Shown: positions 9,088 through 17,638 of the stretch, piece by piece
Position numbering within the stretch: position 1 is the stretch's first letter
How the letters are laid out: each line of letters begins with the position of its first letter
DNA from: Delftia tsuruhatensis NBRC 16741
GTDB lineage: Bacteria; Pseudomonadota; Gammaproteobacteria; Burkholderiales; Burkholderiaceae_C
DNA: 54,020 bases
Reading direction: 5' to 3'
Assembly: GCF_001571325.1 (NCBI RefSeq)
Contig: NZ_BCTO01000046.1
Span: 1-54,020 of the forward strand
Program-made: the position numbers and the translations under genes
Notes under the pieces: model-generated
Told to the model about the DNA's origin: nothing
Databases searched by the model: none
What the model saw: only the letters and a program-made list of their open reading frames with translations

Positions 9088-10893
9088 GTGGCGGTACTGA
9101 TTCCTGCGATGGGCGCGTGCGTTGGGCGCATGACGCCTGGCGAGCGACGCCTGGCCGAGCGGTTGGAGCAAAAGCTCGAAGACGATTACATGCTCTGGTA
9201 TGACGTACCCATCGGTCCCAAGCAGACGCATCCTGACTTCGTCGTCATTCATCCACGCAGGGGCGTTCTGATTCTTGAGACCAAGGATTGGCGGCTCGAG
9301 ACGGTTCAAGAGGCTACCAAACAGGCCTGGACGCTCGTCGTGGATGGAAGGCCCAAGGTCGTCATCAATCCGGCAGCCCAGGCGCGACACTGCGCCATTC
9401 AAGTGGTCAATGCGCTGGAGCGGGATCAGCAACTCATTCACGGCGAAGGCACTCATCAGGGAAAGCTGGCATTTCCCTGGGGCAGCGGCGTGGTGTTCAC
9501 CAACATCACGCGCAAGCAGTTTGAAGAATCTGCACTGGACCAGACGATTGATGCGCATCTGGTCATCTGCAAGGACGAGATGCTGGAATCCGTTGATGCG
9601 GAGGCTTTTCAGCAACGCCTGTGGAACATGTTCCCCCACGCTTTCGGCAAAGCCATGTCGGTGCCGCAGCTCGAGCGCACGCGGTGGATCATGTTCCCGC
9701 AGGTGCGTGTTCCGGTGCAAGGCAGCCTTCTGCCGGAAGACGCGGACGAGCTGCCGGACATCATGCGCGTCATGGACTTGCAGCAGGAGCAACTCGCGCG
9801 CAGCCTGGGCGATGGGCATCGCGTGATCCACGGAGTTGCCGGCTCAGGCAAGACCATGATTCTTGGCTATCGTGCTGAACACCTGGCCAAGACCGCTTCG
9901 ACCAAGCCCATCCTCGTGCTCTGCTACAACGAGCCCTTGGCCGTGAAGCTCAATGCCTGGTTTGCGGCCAAGGGCCTGGCCGACCGGGTGCATGCCCGCA
10001 ACTTCCACAGGTGGTGCCGCCAGCAGTTGGTGGCCTATGGCCAGACGCTACCCGCTCAGGGCCCAGGCATGTTTGATCAGATGGTGGAGTTTGTGATTCG
10101 CGGCGTGGACCGGCAACAGATTCCGTCCGGGCAATACCAGGCCGTGATGGTCGACGAGGGGCACGACTTTCAGCCTGAATGGCTCAAGCTCGTCACCCAG
10201 ATGGTCGACCCTGAGACCAACAGCCTGTTGATCCTGTACGACAGCGCCCAGAACATCTATGGCAAGAGCAAGGCGCGTGGCTTCAGCTTCAAGAGCGTGG
10301 GAATCCAGGCCTCTGGGCGCACGACCATTCTCAAGATCAACTACCGCAACACCAGGCAGATTCTGCAAATCGCCAACCGCGTCGCCGCCGAGTTCCTGCA
10401 ACCCAATGCCCAGGATGATGACGGTGTTCCGCTGGTGCAACCCATCAGCTGCGGCCGCGAAGGGCAGGAGCCGCTGATCGTGCACCTGCCGAGCTTGCGG
10501 GACGAGCCCGCCAAGATCGCCGAGCTGCTGGCTGCGGCGCATCAGGAAGGCCACGCCTGGGGTGACATGGCCATCCTGTGCCGCGATCACGACTCCATGA
10601 ACCAGTGCGCCATGGCACTTGGCCGCCGAAGACTGCCGCATCGCGTGCGACATCGTTCAGGTGACTTCGATCCACTGGCCGACACCATCAAAGTGATGAC
10701 AATGCACGCCAGCAAGGGATTGGAGTTTCCGGTCGTGGCCGTTGCAGGAGTGGGGCAGATGCCGCGTGAAGGCGAAGATGCGGCGGACGAGGCCAAACTG
10801 TTCTATGTGGCTGCGAAGCGGGCGACACAAAAACTGGTGTTGACTGTGGCGGGCGAAGGGGCGTTTGCGAAGGCGCTGGTGAATGCTGGGTGA
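9088..10893 (+). CDS. NERD nuclease-domain UvrD/Rep-type helicase
   Basis: The 601-residue protein combines an N-terminal NERD domain (residues about 15-130, restriction-endonuclease-like triad D50, E64, K66 in HPDF and LETKDW) with a superfamily 1 helicase: a Q motif near 232, Walker A GVAGSGKT (249-256), motif II VDEGHD (355-360), motif III-like DSAQNIY, motif IV NYRNT, motif V TMHASKGLEF (538-547) and motif VI LFYVAAKRA (571-579). Motif II is DEGHD rather than the common DEAQD. It should be an ATP-driven DNA translocase with possible nuclease activity, in repair or phage defence. The GTG start is set by AGAGGAGAAG just upstream. It stands alone in an accessory stretch. Confidence 0.9.
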   Translation: MAVLIPAMGACVGRMTPGERRLAERLEQKLEDDYMLWYDVPIGPKQTHPDFVVIHPRRGVLILETKDWRLETVQEATKQAWTLVVDGRPKVVINPAAQARHCAIQVVNALERDQQLIHGEGTHQGKLAFPWGSGVVFTNITRKQFEESALDQTIDAHLVICKDEMLESVDAEAFQQRLWNMFPHAFGKAMSVPQLERTRWIMFPQVRVPVQGSLLPEDADELPDIMRVMDLQQEQLARSLGDGHRVIHGVAGSGKTMILGYRAEHLAKTASTKPILVLCYNEPLAVKLNAWFAAKGLADRVHARNFHRWCRQQLVAYGQTLPAQGPGMFDQMVEFVIRGVDRQQIPSGQYQAVMVDEGHDFQPEWLKLVTQMVDPETNSLLILYDSAQNIYGKSKARGFSFKSVGIQASGRTTILKINYRNTRQILQIANRVAAEFLQPNAQDDDGVPLVQPISCGREGQEPLIVHLPSLRDEPAKIAELLAAAHQEGHAWGDMAILCRDHDSMNQCAMALGRRRLPHRVRHRSGDFDPLADTIKVMTMHASKGLEFPVVAVAGVGQMPREGEDAADEAKLFYVAAKRATQKLVLTVAGEGAFAKALVNAG

Positions 10894-10921
10894 GGACGGG
10901 CACAAGTCCGTCGTGAGGTGG

Positions 10922-11482
10922 TCAGTGCTCCAGGCGTGGTCTCAGTAGCGTTGTGCCCGCAGCGCATTCTTGAGGATGGCGCTGCGATCCGAAAATGATT
11001 TTGCGCATATCACCCTTCCCACTCGGATGTGCACGCCATCTTGCCACTCGGCGCATTGCACTCGGCGCATTGCGCAGGCGGTTCAGGAAATCCAGCTGGC
11101 TTTTGGCCGTTTGATTCCCTTTTGCAACGGCTTGCCGCAGCCAATGCACTGCTTCGCAGCGATCTGCTTTCACCGCGGTGCCATACAGGGTTGGGCCTGC
11201 CAGAAGAATCCATGCCAGTGTTTCCTGGGCTTGTGGCTCGCCATCCCGGGCCGCCTGGCGCAGCAACGCGAGCATGGAGGCGTAGTCACCCGCAGTCTGC
11301 GCCTCCAGGGCCAGTTGAAACCGCTGCTCGGAAGTCGTGGCCATGTCCAACGGCAGCGGTGCCGCCTGCGCCAGCGCGCCGGACAGGGCCGCTGCGATGA
11401 ACAAGCCATGCCGTGCATGCCGGGCCAGCGTGGCAATTGGGGTAGCAATTGGTGTGGCAATTGGGCGGAATTCGAATCGCAT
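10922..11482 (-). CDS. exported Sel1/TPR-like small repeat protein
   Basis: The 186-residue product has an N-terminal stretch with three PIAT units, then a signal-like segment (GLFIAAALSGALAQA) and helical repeats resembling Sel1/TPR: FQLALEAQTAGDYASMLALLR followed by AARDGEPQAQETLAWILLAG and CEAVHWLRQAVAKGNQTAKSQL. Such proteins usually act as protein-interaction scaffolds in the periplasm. I chose the ATG at 11482, preceded by GGAGAC, over an earlier in-frame ATG at 11572. The last 45 residues are basic and unlike Sel1. It converges on the helicase gene. Confidence 0.65.
   Translation of the reverse strand: MRFEFRPIATPIATPIATLARHARHGLFIAAALSGALAQAAPLPLDMATTSEQRFQLALEAQTAGDYASMLALLRQAARDGEPQAQETLAWILLAGPTLYGTAVKADRCEAVHWLRQAVAKGNQTAKSQLDFLNRLRNAPSAMRRVARWRAHPSGKGDMRKIIFGSQRHPQECAAGTTLLRPRLEH
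11432..11467 (-). repeat. three tandem 12-bp units inside a coding region
   Basis: Three near-identical 12-bp units (GGCAATTGGGGT, AGCAATTGGTGT, GGCAATTGGGCG on the plus strand) encode the PIAT-PIAT-PIAT segment of the Sel1-like protein. Because the unit is a multiple of three, copy-number change would keep the frame. Confidence 0.8.
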
Positions 11483-11863
11483 TTTTGTCTCCACTTGAAC
11501 TGAGTGGCCCCATCGTCTTCGCAATCCCGGTCCCTGAAAATTCGGAATTTTCAAAGGCGCCCTCAGGGCCACCCAGAGGCTGACTCGAATCGGCCGTGCA
11601 GGCCCGCGCGCACGGCTTCAGCCCATGAACCCCAGATCGATGGGATAGGCCGAGCCGCCGAAGTTGCCGATGTGCGGCAGCTGTGCGTTTGCACGGCAAG
11701 GCTCCTGAACGCTGCACCCCGGCTCAGACGCACTAGGGATGCCAAGGCCAGGCAATCTTCTGATTGTCAGTGTGTGTATGGTGAAGTCATTCGTGCACGT
11801 TACCTAAGGCTCAGGTGTTGCACTTCATATTTGAGACTGCCGTAAATCAACTGTGCAAAGACA
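11483..11863. other. intergenic region, divergent promoters expected
   Basis: These 381 bp lie between two divergent genes. A 113-codon plus-strand frame covers part of it but looks like non-coding high-GC sequence (Arg/Ala/Ser rich, no ribosome binding site). The right third becomes AT-rich towards the small secreted-protein gene. Confidence 0.35.
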
Positions 11864-12208
11864 ATGACGAGAATCTTCTTTATTTTGGTGGGGATCATGA
11901 TTTCTGGCACCACGTCTGCTGGTGAGAAAAATTCACCACCAATCCAAGATTTGCAAGAAATAAAGAGATCTGCAGATGAATTTTTGATGAAAGAAAAAAG
12001 GCAGAAGAGAACACAGTTAACTGCTGTTCGAATAAATCCAAAAATAATAGTCGAACAGTGCGCTGCTACACTTGAAACGAACTGGGCATCTCCAGGCAGC
12101 GGAGTTTTAGGAAAAAGAGTTCAAGTTGTCTGCAAATCGACATTGCACGACAAAAGGGGTTGGCGTTTTTTGGTGCCAGTGGCTGCGTCGGATACACATA
12201 GGAGTTAG
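11864..12208 (+). CDS. small secreted protein, unknown function
   Basis: The 114-residue product has a short signal peptide (IFFILVGIMISGTTSA) and a mature region with two Cys (VEQCAATL and VVCKS). The pattern of a Cys-containing loop, a GKRVQVVC strand and a terminal WRFLVPV strand loosely resembles the C-terminal part of FlgA-type SAF-domain proteins, but this is a weak impression and no flagellar genes are near. The gene is AT-rich against the genome. Its last codons lie in the first copy of a 21-bp tandem duplication. Confidence 0.55.
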   Translation: MTRIFFILVGIMISGTTSAGEKNSPPIQDLQEIKRSADEFLMKEKRQKRTQLTAVRINPKIIVEQCAATLETNWASPGSGVLGKRVQVVCKSTLHDKRGWRFLVPVAASDTHRS

Positions 12209-12228
12209 TCGGATACACATAGGAGTTA
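12187..12228 (+). repeat. perfect 21-bp tandem duplication spanning a stop codon
   Basis: Two exact copies of a 21-bp unit (12187-12207 and 12208-12228) abut each other. The unit begins GTCGGATACACA and ends GGAGTTA. The stop codon of the small secreted-protein gene (12206-12208) lies across the junction, so the second copy is untranslated. Confidence 0.9.
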
Positions 12229-12887
12229 GAGTGAAATTTTATGCGTCAGGAATGCTTGGTTGCAAGCATGGATAGCATGCTGGGGCGGGTGGCTTCATTG
12301 CTCACTGCCGGCTTGCGCGCACCCCTGTATCCCTAGCTGTATCTCAAAATGATCGGGCTGTTCGCTCATGCAGGGTTTGAAGCTCCTGCGAGCCAAGGGC
12401 ACATTTTATGTGGCGAACTAAAAATGGTGGGGAATATCAGGCCGAGTGGATCCATGACGGCCGAGCTGTGCCAATTGCTCGTTGTCGGCGGTGGACCCAT
12501 TGCATTCGTTCGAGCCGGTCAGGAAGATGTCTGCTGTGCAGCGAGTTATGCGGCTCACAGGTTGTGTACAGGAAACTGAAATGAGGTCGGATGGAGGCGC
12601 TCGGTATAATTTGTGAGGCTTCCGTTGTCATAGCGGACCCGTCATTGGTTGGTCTCATGTGACGCCAATACCATATAACGCCGAAATTGCGCTTGCCCCT
12701 CAGCGTCAACGCAATGGAATTCGCAGCAACTGGCAAAGTGTTGGGGTAACTACGAATATGCATTCGTTGCGTTGCAACTCATTGTTATGAATGTGCCGAC
12801 TGAAAGACGGGGCTGTTTGCGTCTCAAGGTTTCGCCCGACCATTGCTTTGATCCATTCAACCAATGCTGCGATAGAGGGAGACATCT
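12209..12887. other. long intergenic region upstream of the lipoprotein-protease pair
   Basis: About 680 bp without a convincing gene. Frames of 76 codons (plus) and 108 codons (minus) lack ribosome binding sites and recognisable sequence. A TATAAT hexamer at 12605-12610 could be a -10 element, but I see no well-placed -35 box. The length leaves room for a small RNA or a degraded gene. Confidence 0.35.
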
Positions 12888-14258
12888 ATGAAAAAACTAT
12901 TTTTCCCGGCAGTCTGCTGCGCGCTGATTGTTTTGGCTGGCTGCGCCAGCGTCAAGGTCATAAAAGTGAATGAGGGCCAGCCACAGCCTGAGGGTATTCC
13001 GTTTTATCTTCCGCGGCCCTATGTTCAGGTGTACGAGCCCTTTGTCATCTCCTCCAAAGTGTTTCTGTCGGTGGGGCAACTCACGCCTGATGGACAGTAC
13101 CTGTTGATCGACAACGTAAAGGGCGACTTTGGCGGAACTCTGGCCGCCGATCTCAGCAAGGAATCCTCTGTACGGTTTCCGGCCTCGGCCGTTTCGCTGG
13201 TTTCACCAGCCGTGCTGACTGCAGGGCCGCAGATGGGCGATGTAGGCGCCCAGGCCTCAACCACCGCAGCGAGCACACCAGCAACTGGGGCCAACGCTCC
13301 CAAGCCGGCCACGAGTGCCCCGGAAGCGGCAAGCAGCACGCCAGTCGGGCAGTACAACATGTCAATGACGCAATCGGCCACTCCATTTCCTACGACACTG
13401 GGCCGTCGTTTCTTCGATGTAGTTTGGATGCCGGATTTTGACGAAAAGTACGTCATCCAAGGGCAGCAGGGCTTAGGCAATACCACCGCCGGCGTCACGA
13501 TGGTCCAAGGTTGGGGGCTCTATGGGCTGGACGCGCGCATCGACAACAGCGGCATTGTTCGGCCGTTGCTGGATTTTTATTCGACTGGTCTCGGCGCGCT
13601 GTCCAAGCTAGCCCAGAACAAGATTCTGCCGGCCTCCGCACTCACGGGAGCACCCCAATCTGGCGAGAGTGAGGGCGGAAAGCCGATAGAGACGGCGAAA
13701 GGGTTGGTCCCCGGGACCAGGGTTTTGGTGAAAGTAACCAAGGTGCTCGTTGCTGCACCCGGCTTGTACCCGATGCTCAAGCCAAATGAAATCGGCAGTG
13801 ATGCGATTAAAGACCAAGACACTGAAAAGGCACGCTTGCTGATTCCCCAACGACCTTATACGAACCTCGCATTCAATGTCTACGAAGTCGTCGTCGTGGA
13901 GGCCGCGAAGCCAACCGGCGATACACCGATGAACCTGCAGAGGTACTTTGACGTCGATGGACAAGGCAAGACGATGTCGGCACCTGTCGCAGTAGTTGCC
14001 TCGGCAAGCACTCCCGCGTTCGACGCAGCTAAGTTCACCGCGACAGTGAACGACCTGCTGAAGACGGAGAAGGGCACCGACGGCGGATTCTGGGTCATCT
14101 CCGATGTGACTGCAGGCAAAAAGCTGATGGCCACCGCGACACTTACAGGAGGAGTACAGAAGCCAGCCAAATACGCCACCAAGGTGTCGCTCCAGCAACT
14201 GTTGTCGGTGCAGTCGAAGCAGTTTGCTACGCAAGATATCGAGATTTCTGGGATCTAA
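12888..14258 (+). CDS. large lipoprotein of unknown function, paired with a protease
   Basis: The 456-residue protein starts with a textbook lipoprotein signal (lipobox LAGC, Cys19). Residues about 110-155 form a low-complexity Ala/Thr/Ser/Pro linker (STTAASTPATGANAPKPAT). The rest looks like beta-rich folded domains (YLPRPYVQVYEPF; RRFFDVVWMPDFDEKYVIQG; NLAFNVYEVVVVEA). I recognise no family. A GAGGGAG sequence lies just upstream of the ATG. The stop is followed after 3 bp by the protease gene, so the two are almost surely co-transcribed and may act together. Confidence 0.75.
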   Translation: MKKLFFPAVCCALIVLAGCASVKVIKVNEGQPQPEGIPFYLPRPYVQVYEPFVISSKVFLSVGQLTPDGQYLLIDNVKGDFGGTLAADLSKESSVRFPASAVSLVSPAVLTAGPQMGDVGAQASTTAASTPATGANAPKPATSAPEAASSTPVGQYNMSMTQSATPFPTTLGRRFFDVVWMPDFDEKYVIQGQQGLGNTTAGVTMVQGWGLYGLDARIDNSGIVRPLLDFYSTGLGALSKLAQNKILPASALTGAPQSGESEGGKPIETAKGLVPGTRVLVKVTKVLVAAPGLYPMLKPNEIGSDAIKDQDTEKARLLIPQRPYTNLAFNVYEVVVVEAAKPTGDTPMNLQRYFDVDGQGKTMSAPVAVVASASTPAFDAAKFTATVNDLLKTEKGTDGGFWVISDVTAGKKLMATATLTGGVQKPAKYATKVSLQQLLSVQSKQFATQDIEISGI

Positions 14259-14261
14259 GCG

Positions 14262-15263
14262 ATGCCAAGCCGCGTCTCGAAGGCCAAAGCGCCGTCGGCA
14301 GCCTCGTCCGCAGACCTCTGGAAGCAACTGCCATCCGAAATACAGTTGCAGGTGCTCACGCGGCTTTGTCGGAATAGGTCCAAGCTGCTCAAACAAGAGT
14401 TCCCGGAAGTGCTTTCGGTGGGCGTTGGGCACAAGATGACCGCTGGCGAGCGCTTGTCCACGCTTTGCCTAGGATTTCTGGTGCTGCACAAAGCCGATTC
14501 AGGTAAGCAACTGCCTCAAACCATCAGGACCACGATCAAGATTGATGGTCGCGGACGTCAGGTTTATGTCCCCACGGATGTCGAAGAGTTGGCCGATAGC
14601 GGCCCTCACCTTGCTACCAATGCGGCGACTGGGATCCTGGTGGTATCGGCCAGTGAATCTGCGATCCGTGGCACGGGGGCAGTCTGCTGTCTAGTTCGGG
14701 CTCAGGGGCAACCAGATCTGTTCGCGCTCAGTTGCCATCATGTGCTGACGTTGTCACCTAAGGTGGGGGGATGCCACATCGTGATAGATGCACTGGTCTC
14801 TGACCGGCAAGGTGTGCCCTTCGGTCAGTTGTTCGAGGCCGTCCCCATGGCACCCCAGCAGCCTTCCCAGATCGATGCTGCCCTCGCCCGCATCGAGGTC
14901 GGCAGCACAGTCCGATGGGTACACAGTGGCATGCAGCCCAGTAGTGTGGACATGGGCCTTTCAGAGCCGCAAGATTGCACGATCTATGCGCCTGGACGCC
15001 TTGTGAACGCGGTCTATGTGAAAACCTGGCCCGAAGTCCAGCTACCTTATCCGGGCTGCGGAGATGTCCAGATCGTGTGCGCGTACCAGTTCCAGGCTGC
15101 CACCCAACCAGGGGACAGTGGATCTCCCGTCATCGGAGTTGATGGCACCCTGTACGGCATGCATTTCTGGGGGAGCCCATTCAGCAACTTTGCGATGGCG
15201 ATACCGGCTGGCTATTTGTTCGGGCCGGGCGTGTTTCATGTCGGGACTTTGGAGCTTGCTTAA
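14262..15263 (+). CDS. trypsin-like serine protease without signal peptide
   Basis: The 333-residue protein has a chymotrypsin-fold catalytic triad: H160 in SCHHVL, D205 in QIDAALARI and S286 in GDSGSP. The tail IGVDGTLYGMHFW matches the strand after the active Ser. The first 120 residues form a basic N-terminal domain (SKAKAPSAAS, RLCRNRSKLLKQ) with no signal peptide or membrane segment, so it is predicted cytosolic unless exported another way. It follows the lipoprotein gene by 3 bp. Its substrate is unknown; alternatives are a self-processing enzyme or a defence-linked protease. Confidence 0.8.
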   Translation: MPSRVSKAKAPSAASSADLWKQLPSEIQLQVLTRLCRNRSKLLKQEFPEVLSVGVGHKMTAGERLSTLCLGFLVLHKADSGKQLPQTIRTTIKIDGRGRQVYVPTDVEELADSGPHLATNAATGILVVSASESAIRGTGAVCCLVRAQGQPDLFALSCHHVLTLSPKVGGCHIVIDALVSDRQGVPFGQLFEAVPMAPQQPSQIDAALARIEVGSTVRWVHSGMQPSSVDMGLSEPQDCTIYAPGRLVNAVYVKTWPEVQLPYPGCGDVQIVCAYQFQAATQPGDSGSPVIGVDGTLYGMHFWGSPFSNFAMAIPAGYLFGPGVFHVGTLELA

Positions 15264-15321
15264 GATGTACGGTCCCAGGAAGTCATGGTGCATTCTTCAG
15301 CTTGGAACAGGAGAAAGCACT

Positions 15322-16257
15322 ATGGCAATCCGCCTGCATGGCAGCGCCCGCACGACGCCGCGTATCCGCGCAGAGCTCCAGCTAGCGACCGGTTCCCATC
15401 GGTCCTTAGCCCAGCTCTACGGCATCAACCCCAAGACCGTGGCCAAGTGGCGTGCGCGCACCTCGGTGCTCGATGAGCCCATGGGTCGTCGGGGCAGAAC
15501 AAGCCAGTATCTTTCTCAAGAGCAAGAACACCTGGCAATTGTGTTGCGCAAGCAAGGGCATCTGTCGCTGGACGATCTCATGGGGCACCTTTTGGAGACG
15601 GCGCCCAAGCTCAGTCGCAGCGCCTTGCATCGATGCCTACAGCGTCACGGAATCAGCCGACAGCCCACAACGCACGTGCTACGAAGGCACGGAAAGTTTG
15701 AAGAAACGACACTCGGTTTCGTGCACAGCGACAGCGCCGAAATGAAGATCTCCAACGGCAAACAGCACATGTTTGTTGCCATGGATCGCGTCACAAAATT
15801 CACGCATGTCGCGTTCTTTGACAGGGCCACGAAAGCCAACGCAGCGCAGTTCCTTCGGCAGGTGCTTGCAGCCTTCCCTTACCGCATACATACCGTCCTG
15901 ACAGACAACGGCATGGCCTTTACAGGGCAAGAGCGCTTCAGAGGCGGCGTCACCAATGGCATCGAGAAAAGGCATACCAAACCGTATCACCCCTGGACGA
16001 ACGGTATGGTCGAGCGCATGAACCGGACCATCAAGGAATCCACGATCAAGGCCTACGAGTACGAGGGGCTGGAGCAGCTACGGGAGCATGTCCAGGCCTT
16101 CGTTCAAAGCTACAACTTCGGCAAGTACTTGAAGGCGCTCAGGTGGAAGACACCATTCCGGGCGATTTGCGAGGCATGGGAAAAAGATCCAAGCCGCTTT
16201 AGACTTCATCCGCACCATCTCACTGTGGGACTGAACATCTGCTTAGAGGGGGATTAG
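15322..16257 (+). CDS. IS481-family-like transposase
   Basis: The 311-residue protein has an N-terminal helix-turn-helix (SLAQLYGINPKTVAKWRAR) and an rve/DDE integrase core with D137 (VHSDSAEM), D195 (LTDNGMAF) and E231 (NGMVERMNRTIKE), a D-35-E spacing. The ATG at 15322 is set by AGGAGA 8 bp upstream; the frame is open earlier only over the protease end. It appears intact. I could not find terminal inverted repeats or target-site duplications in the flanks (58 bp to the protease gene on the left), so element ends are undefined. Confidence 0.88.
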   Translation: MAIRLHGSARTTPRIRAELQLATGSHRSLAQLYGINPKTVAKWRARTSVLDEPMGRRGRTSQYLSQEQEHLAIVLRKQGHLSLDDLMGHLLETAPKLSRSALHRCLQRHGISRQPTTHVLRRHGKFEETTLGFVHSDSAEMKISNGKQHMFVAMDRVTKFTHVAFFDRATKANAAQFLRQVLAAFPYRIHTVLTDNGMAFTGQERFRGGVTNGIEKRHTKPYHPWTNGMVERMNRTIKESTIKAYEYEGLEQLREHVQAFVQSYNFGKYLKALRWKTPFRAICEAWEKDPSRFRLHPHHLTVGLNICLEGD

Positions 16258-16652
16258 GGCACGTGATCGCGGGTTGCAGCACTGTGATCATTAACAGCTG
16301 TGAGAAGTCGAACATTGCAGTTGGTGGTGGAGTTAGCACTCATCGCCGACTTTTTGGCTCATCTCTGCAGTTTGGCATCAACTATTAGTCCACAATTTGT
16401 GACAGAATGCAGTCCACACTCAGAATTCGGAGCGAACGAGAAGTCAAGTTTGGGTGCTTGTGGGCCGTTAGTTGGACTATTTTATGAAGCGTCGTACAGC
16501 TTCGTCTTAGTATCTGTGTAGTGTGCTATGGAAAAAATGCAATGATTTTAGTTTTCTGAAAAACTTTAAGACAAATATATATAGGAGTGTGGTCGGAGTT
16601 TTCTGTTGGATTGTTGAAAATATAGCGAATTTATTGATGGTGGAAAATTTAA
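16258..16652. other. AT-rich upstream region of the DGQHR cassette
   Basis: These 395 bp run from the transposase stop to the DGQHR gene. A 73-codon frame at 16300-16521 has no ribosome binding site or recognisable sequence. Base composition falls sharply from about 16.5 kb onward, marking the left edge of the AT-rich island, and the promoter of the cassette should lie here. Confidence 0.45.
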
Positions 16653-17636
16653 ATGGAAATTCAAGCATTTGATCTAAGTCATGCCGGCACGGGATTTTAT
16701 CTGACTGCTATGCGGGCGAGCGAACTTTTTCCACTGTGTCGAGTGGAGCGCGTATCGACTAACGCAGCTGAAGGATTTCAGCGCCAACTAGACGCTCCCC
16801 GAGCACGACGTATAGCTAAGTATTTAGAAGAGAGAGTGGTTCCCGGTGCTATTGTTTTGAGTGCGCAGCATGAATTTGCACCCTCATTTAATTCCGATAA
16901 AAAAATTTTGACGCTTCCTGATGAGCTTGGGTCGCTTCTTGTTATCGATGGACAGCACCGGCTGTATGGCGCAAAAATCGCATTTGACAATGGTGGACCA
17001 GATGTGAAGCTTCCAGTATGCATTCTTACTGGACTATCGCAAGTTGCACAGGTTCAGTACTTTGTTGATATTAATTCTTTTGCAAAAGGCGTTCCAAAAA
17101 CACTTCGAATAGAGTTGACGAAATTCTTGGTCGCACAAGACTCAATTGACGACATCAGACTCCGCCTATTCCGAGAGCTTAATGTTGAGGTAGATTCGCC
17201 GCTTTGTGGAAAACTGAGCGCTGAGCAAAAAGGGCCAGGCTATCTTTCCCATGTGCCTTTTGAGGTGGCGATTAACAAGGTGCTCGCAACGGATTTGTTG
17301 AGAGATCTCGAATACGAGCAAAAGAAGATACTGCTCAAAAATTACTTGTCTGGTGTTTATGGGAATCTACTTGAGCTCGCAATTCCGGAGAAGCTCACGC
17401 AGTCAGCGTTCTTTCAAGCGATTTTTAGAGTTTTCCCGAAAGCCTGCGATAATGCACTAATGCTGCATAGAACTCTTAAGTCAGAAGCTTTTGTTTACGT
17501 TTTTGAGGCGCTTCAACTTATTAATTTCGAAATCCACACCGGTACAAACGAAGAAGCGATAACCAATCTTGAAAAAGATCTAATCGATAAGCTCGATATG
17601 GACAAGAAGCGCAAACTTTCAAATGATTTGTTCTAA
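16653..17636 (+). CDS. DGQHR-domain (DndB-like) protein
   Basis: The 327-residue protein carries the signature DGQHR at residues 99-103 (LLVIDGQHRLYGA), followed by YFVDINSFAKGVPKTLRIEL, the second conserved block of the DndB/DGQHR family, which has a ParB/sulfiredoxin-like fold. DndB regulates phosphorothioate DNA modification; other DGQHR proteins occur in defence islands with unknown roles. No dndA/C/D/E homologue is in the window. The gene is strikingly AT-rich for this chromosome, ends 2 bp before its partner gene and lies downstream of a transposase, all pointing to horizontal acquisition. The start is supported by a weak GGTGGA. Confidence 0.85.
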   Translation: MEIQAFDLSHAGTGFYLTAMRASELFPLCRVERVSTNAAEGFQRQLDAPRARRIAKYLEERVVPGAIVLSAQHEFAPSFNSDKKILTLPDELGSLLVIDGQHRLYGAKIAFDNGGPDVKLPVCILTGLSQVAQVQYFVDINSFAKGVPKTLRIELTKFLVAQDSIDDIRLRLFRELNVEVDSPLCGKLSAEQKGPGYLSHVPFEVAINKVLATDLLRDLEYEQKKILLKNYLSGVYGNLLELAIPEKLTQSAFFQAIFRVFPKACDNALMLHRTLKSEAFVYVFEALQLINFEIHTGTNEEAITNLEKDLIDKLDMDKKRKLSNDLF

Positions 17637-17638
17637 AT

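Noticed and set aside
12437..12763. 108-codon minus-strand frame in the long intergenic region
   Set aside because: There is no start signal or family-like sequence, and it overlaps an equally plausible frame on the other strand.
15264..16300. Terminal inverted repeats for the IS481-like element
   Set aside because: I compared the flanks of the transposase gene by eye and found no convincing inverted repeat or target duplication, so no element boundary is given.
16300..16521. 73-codon frame upstream of the DGQHR gene as a possible small third component
   Set aside because: It lacks a ribosome binding site and its translation is unremarkable. It is recorded here only because small genes can accompany defence cassettes.
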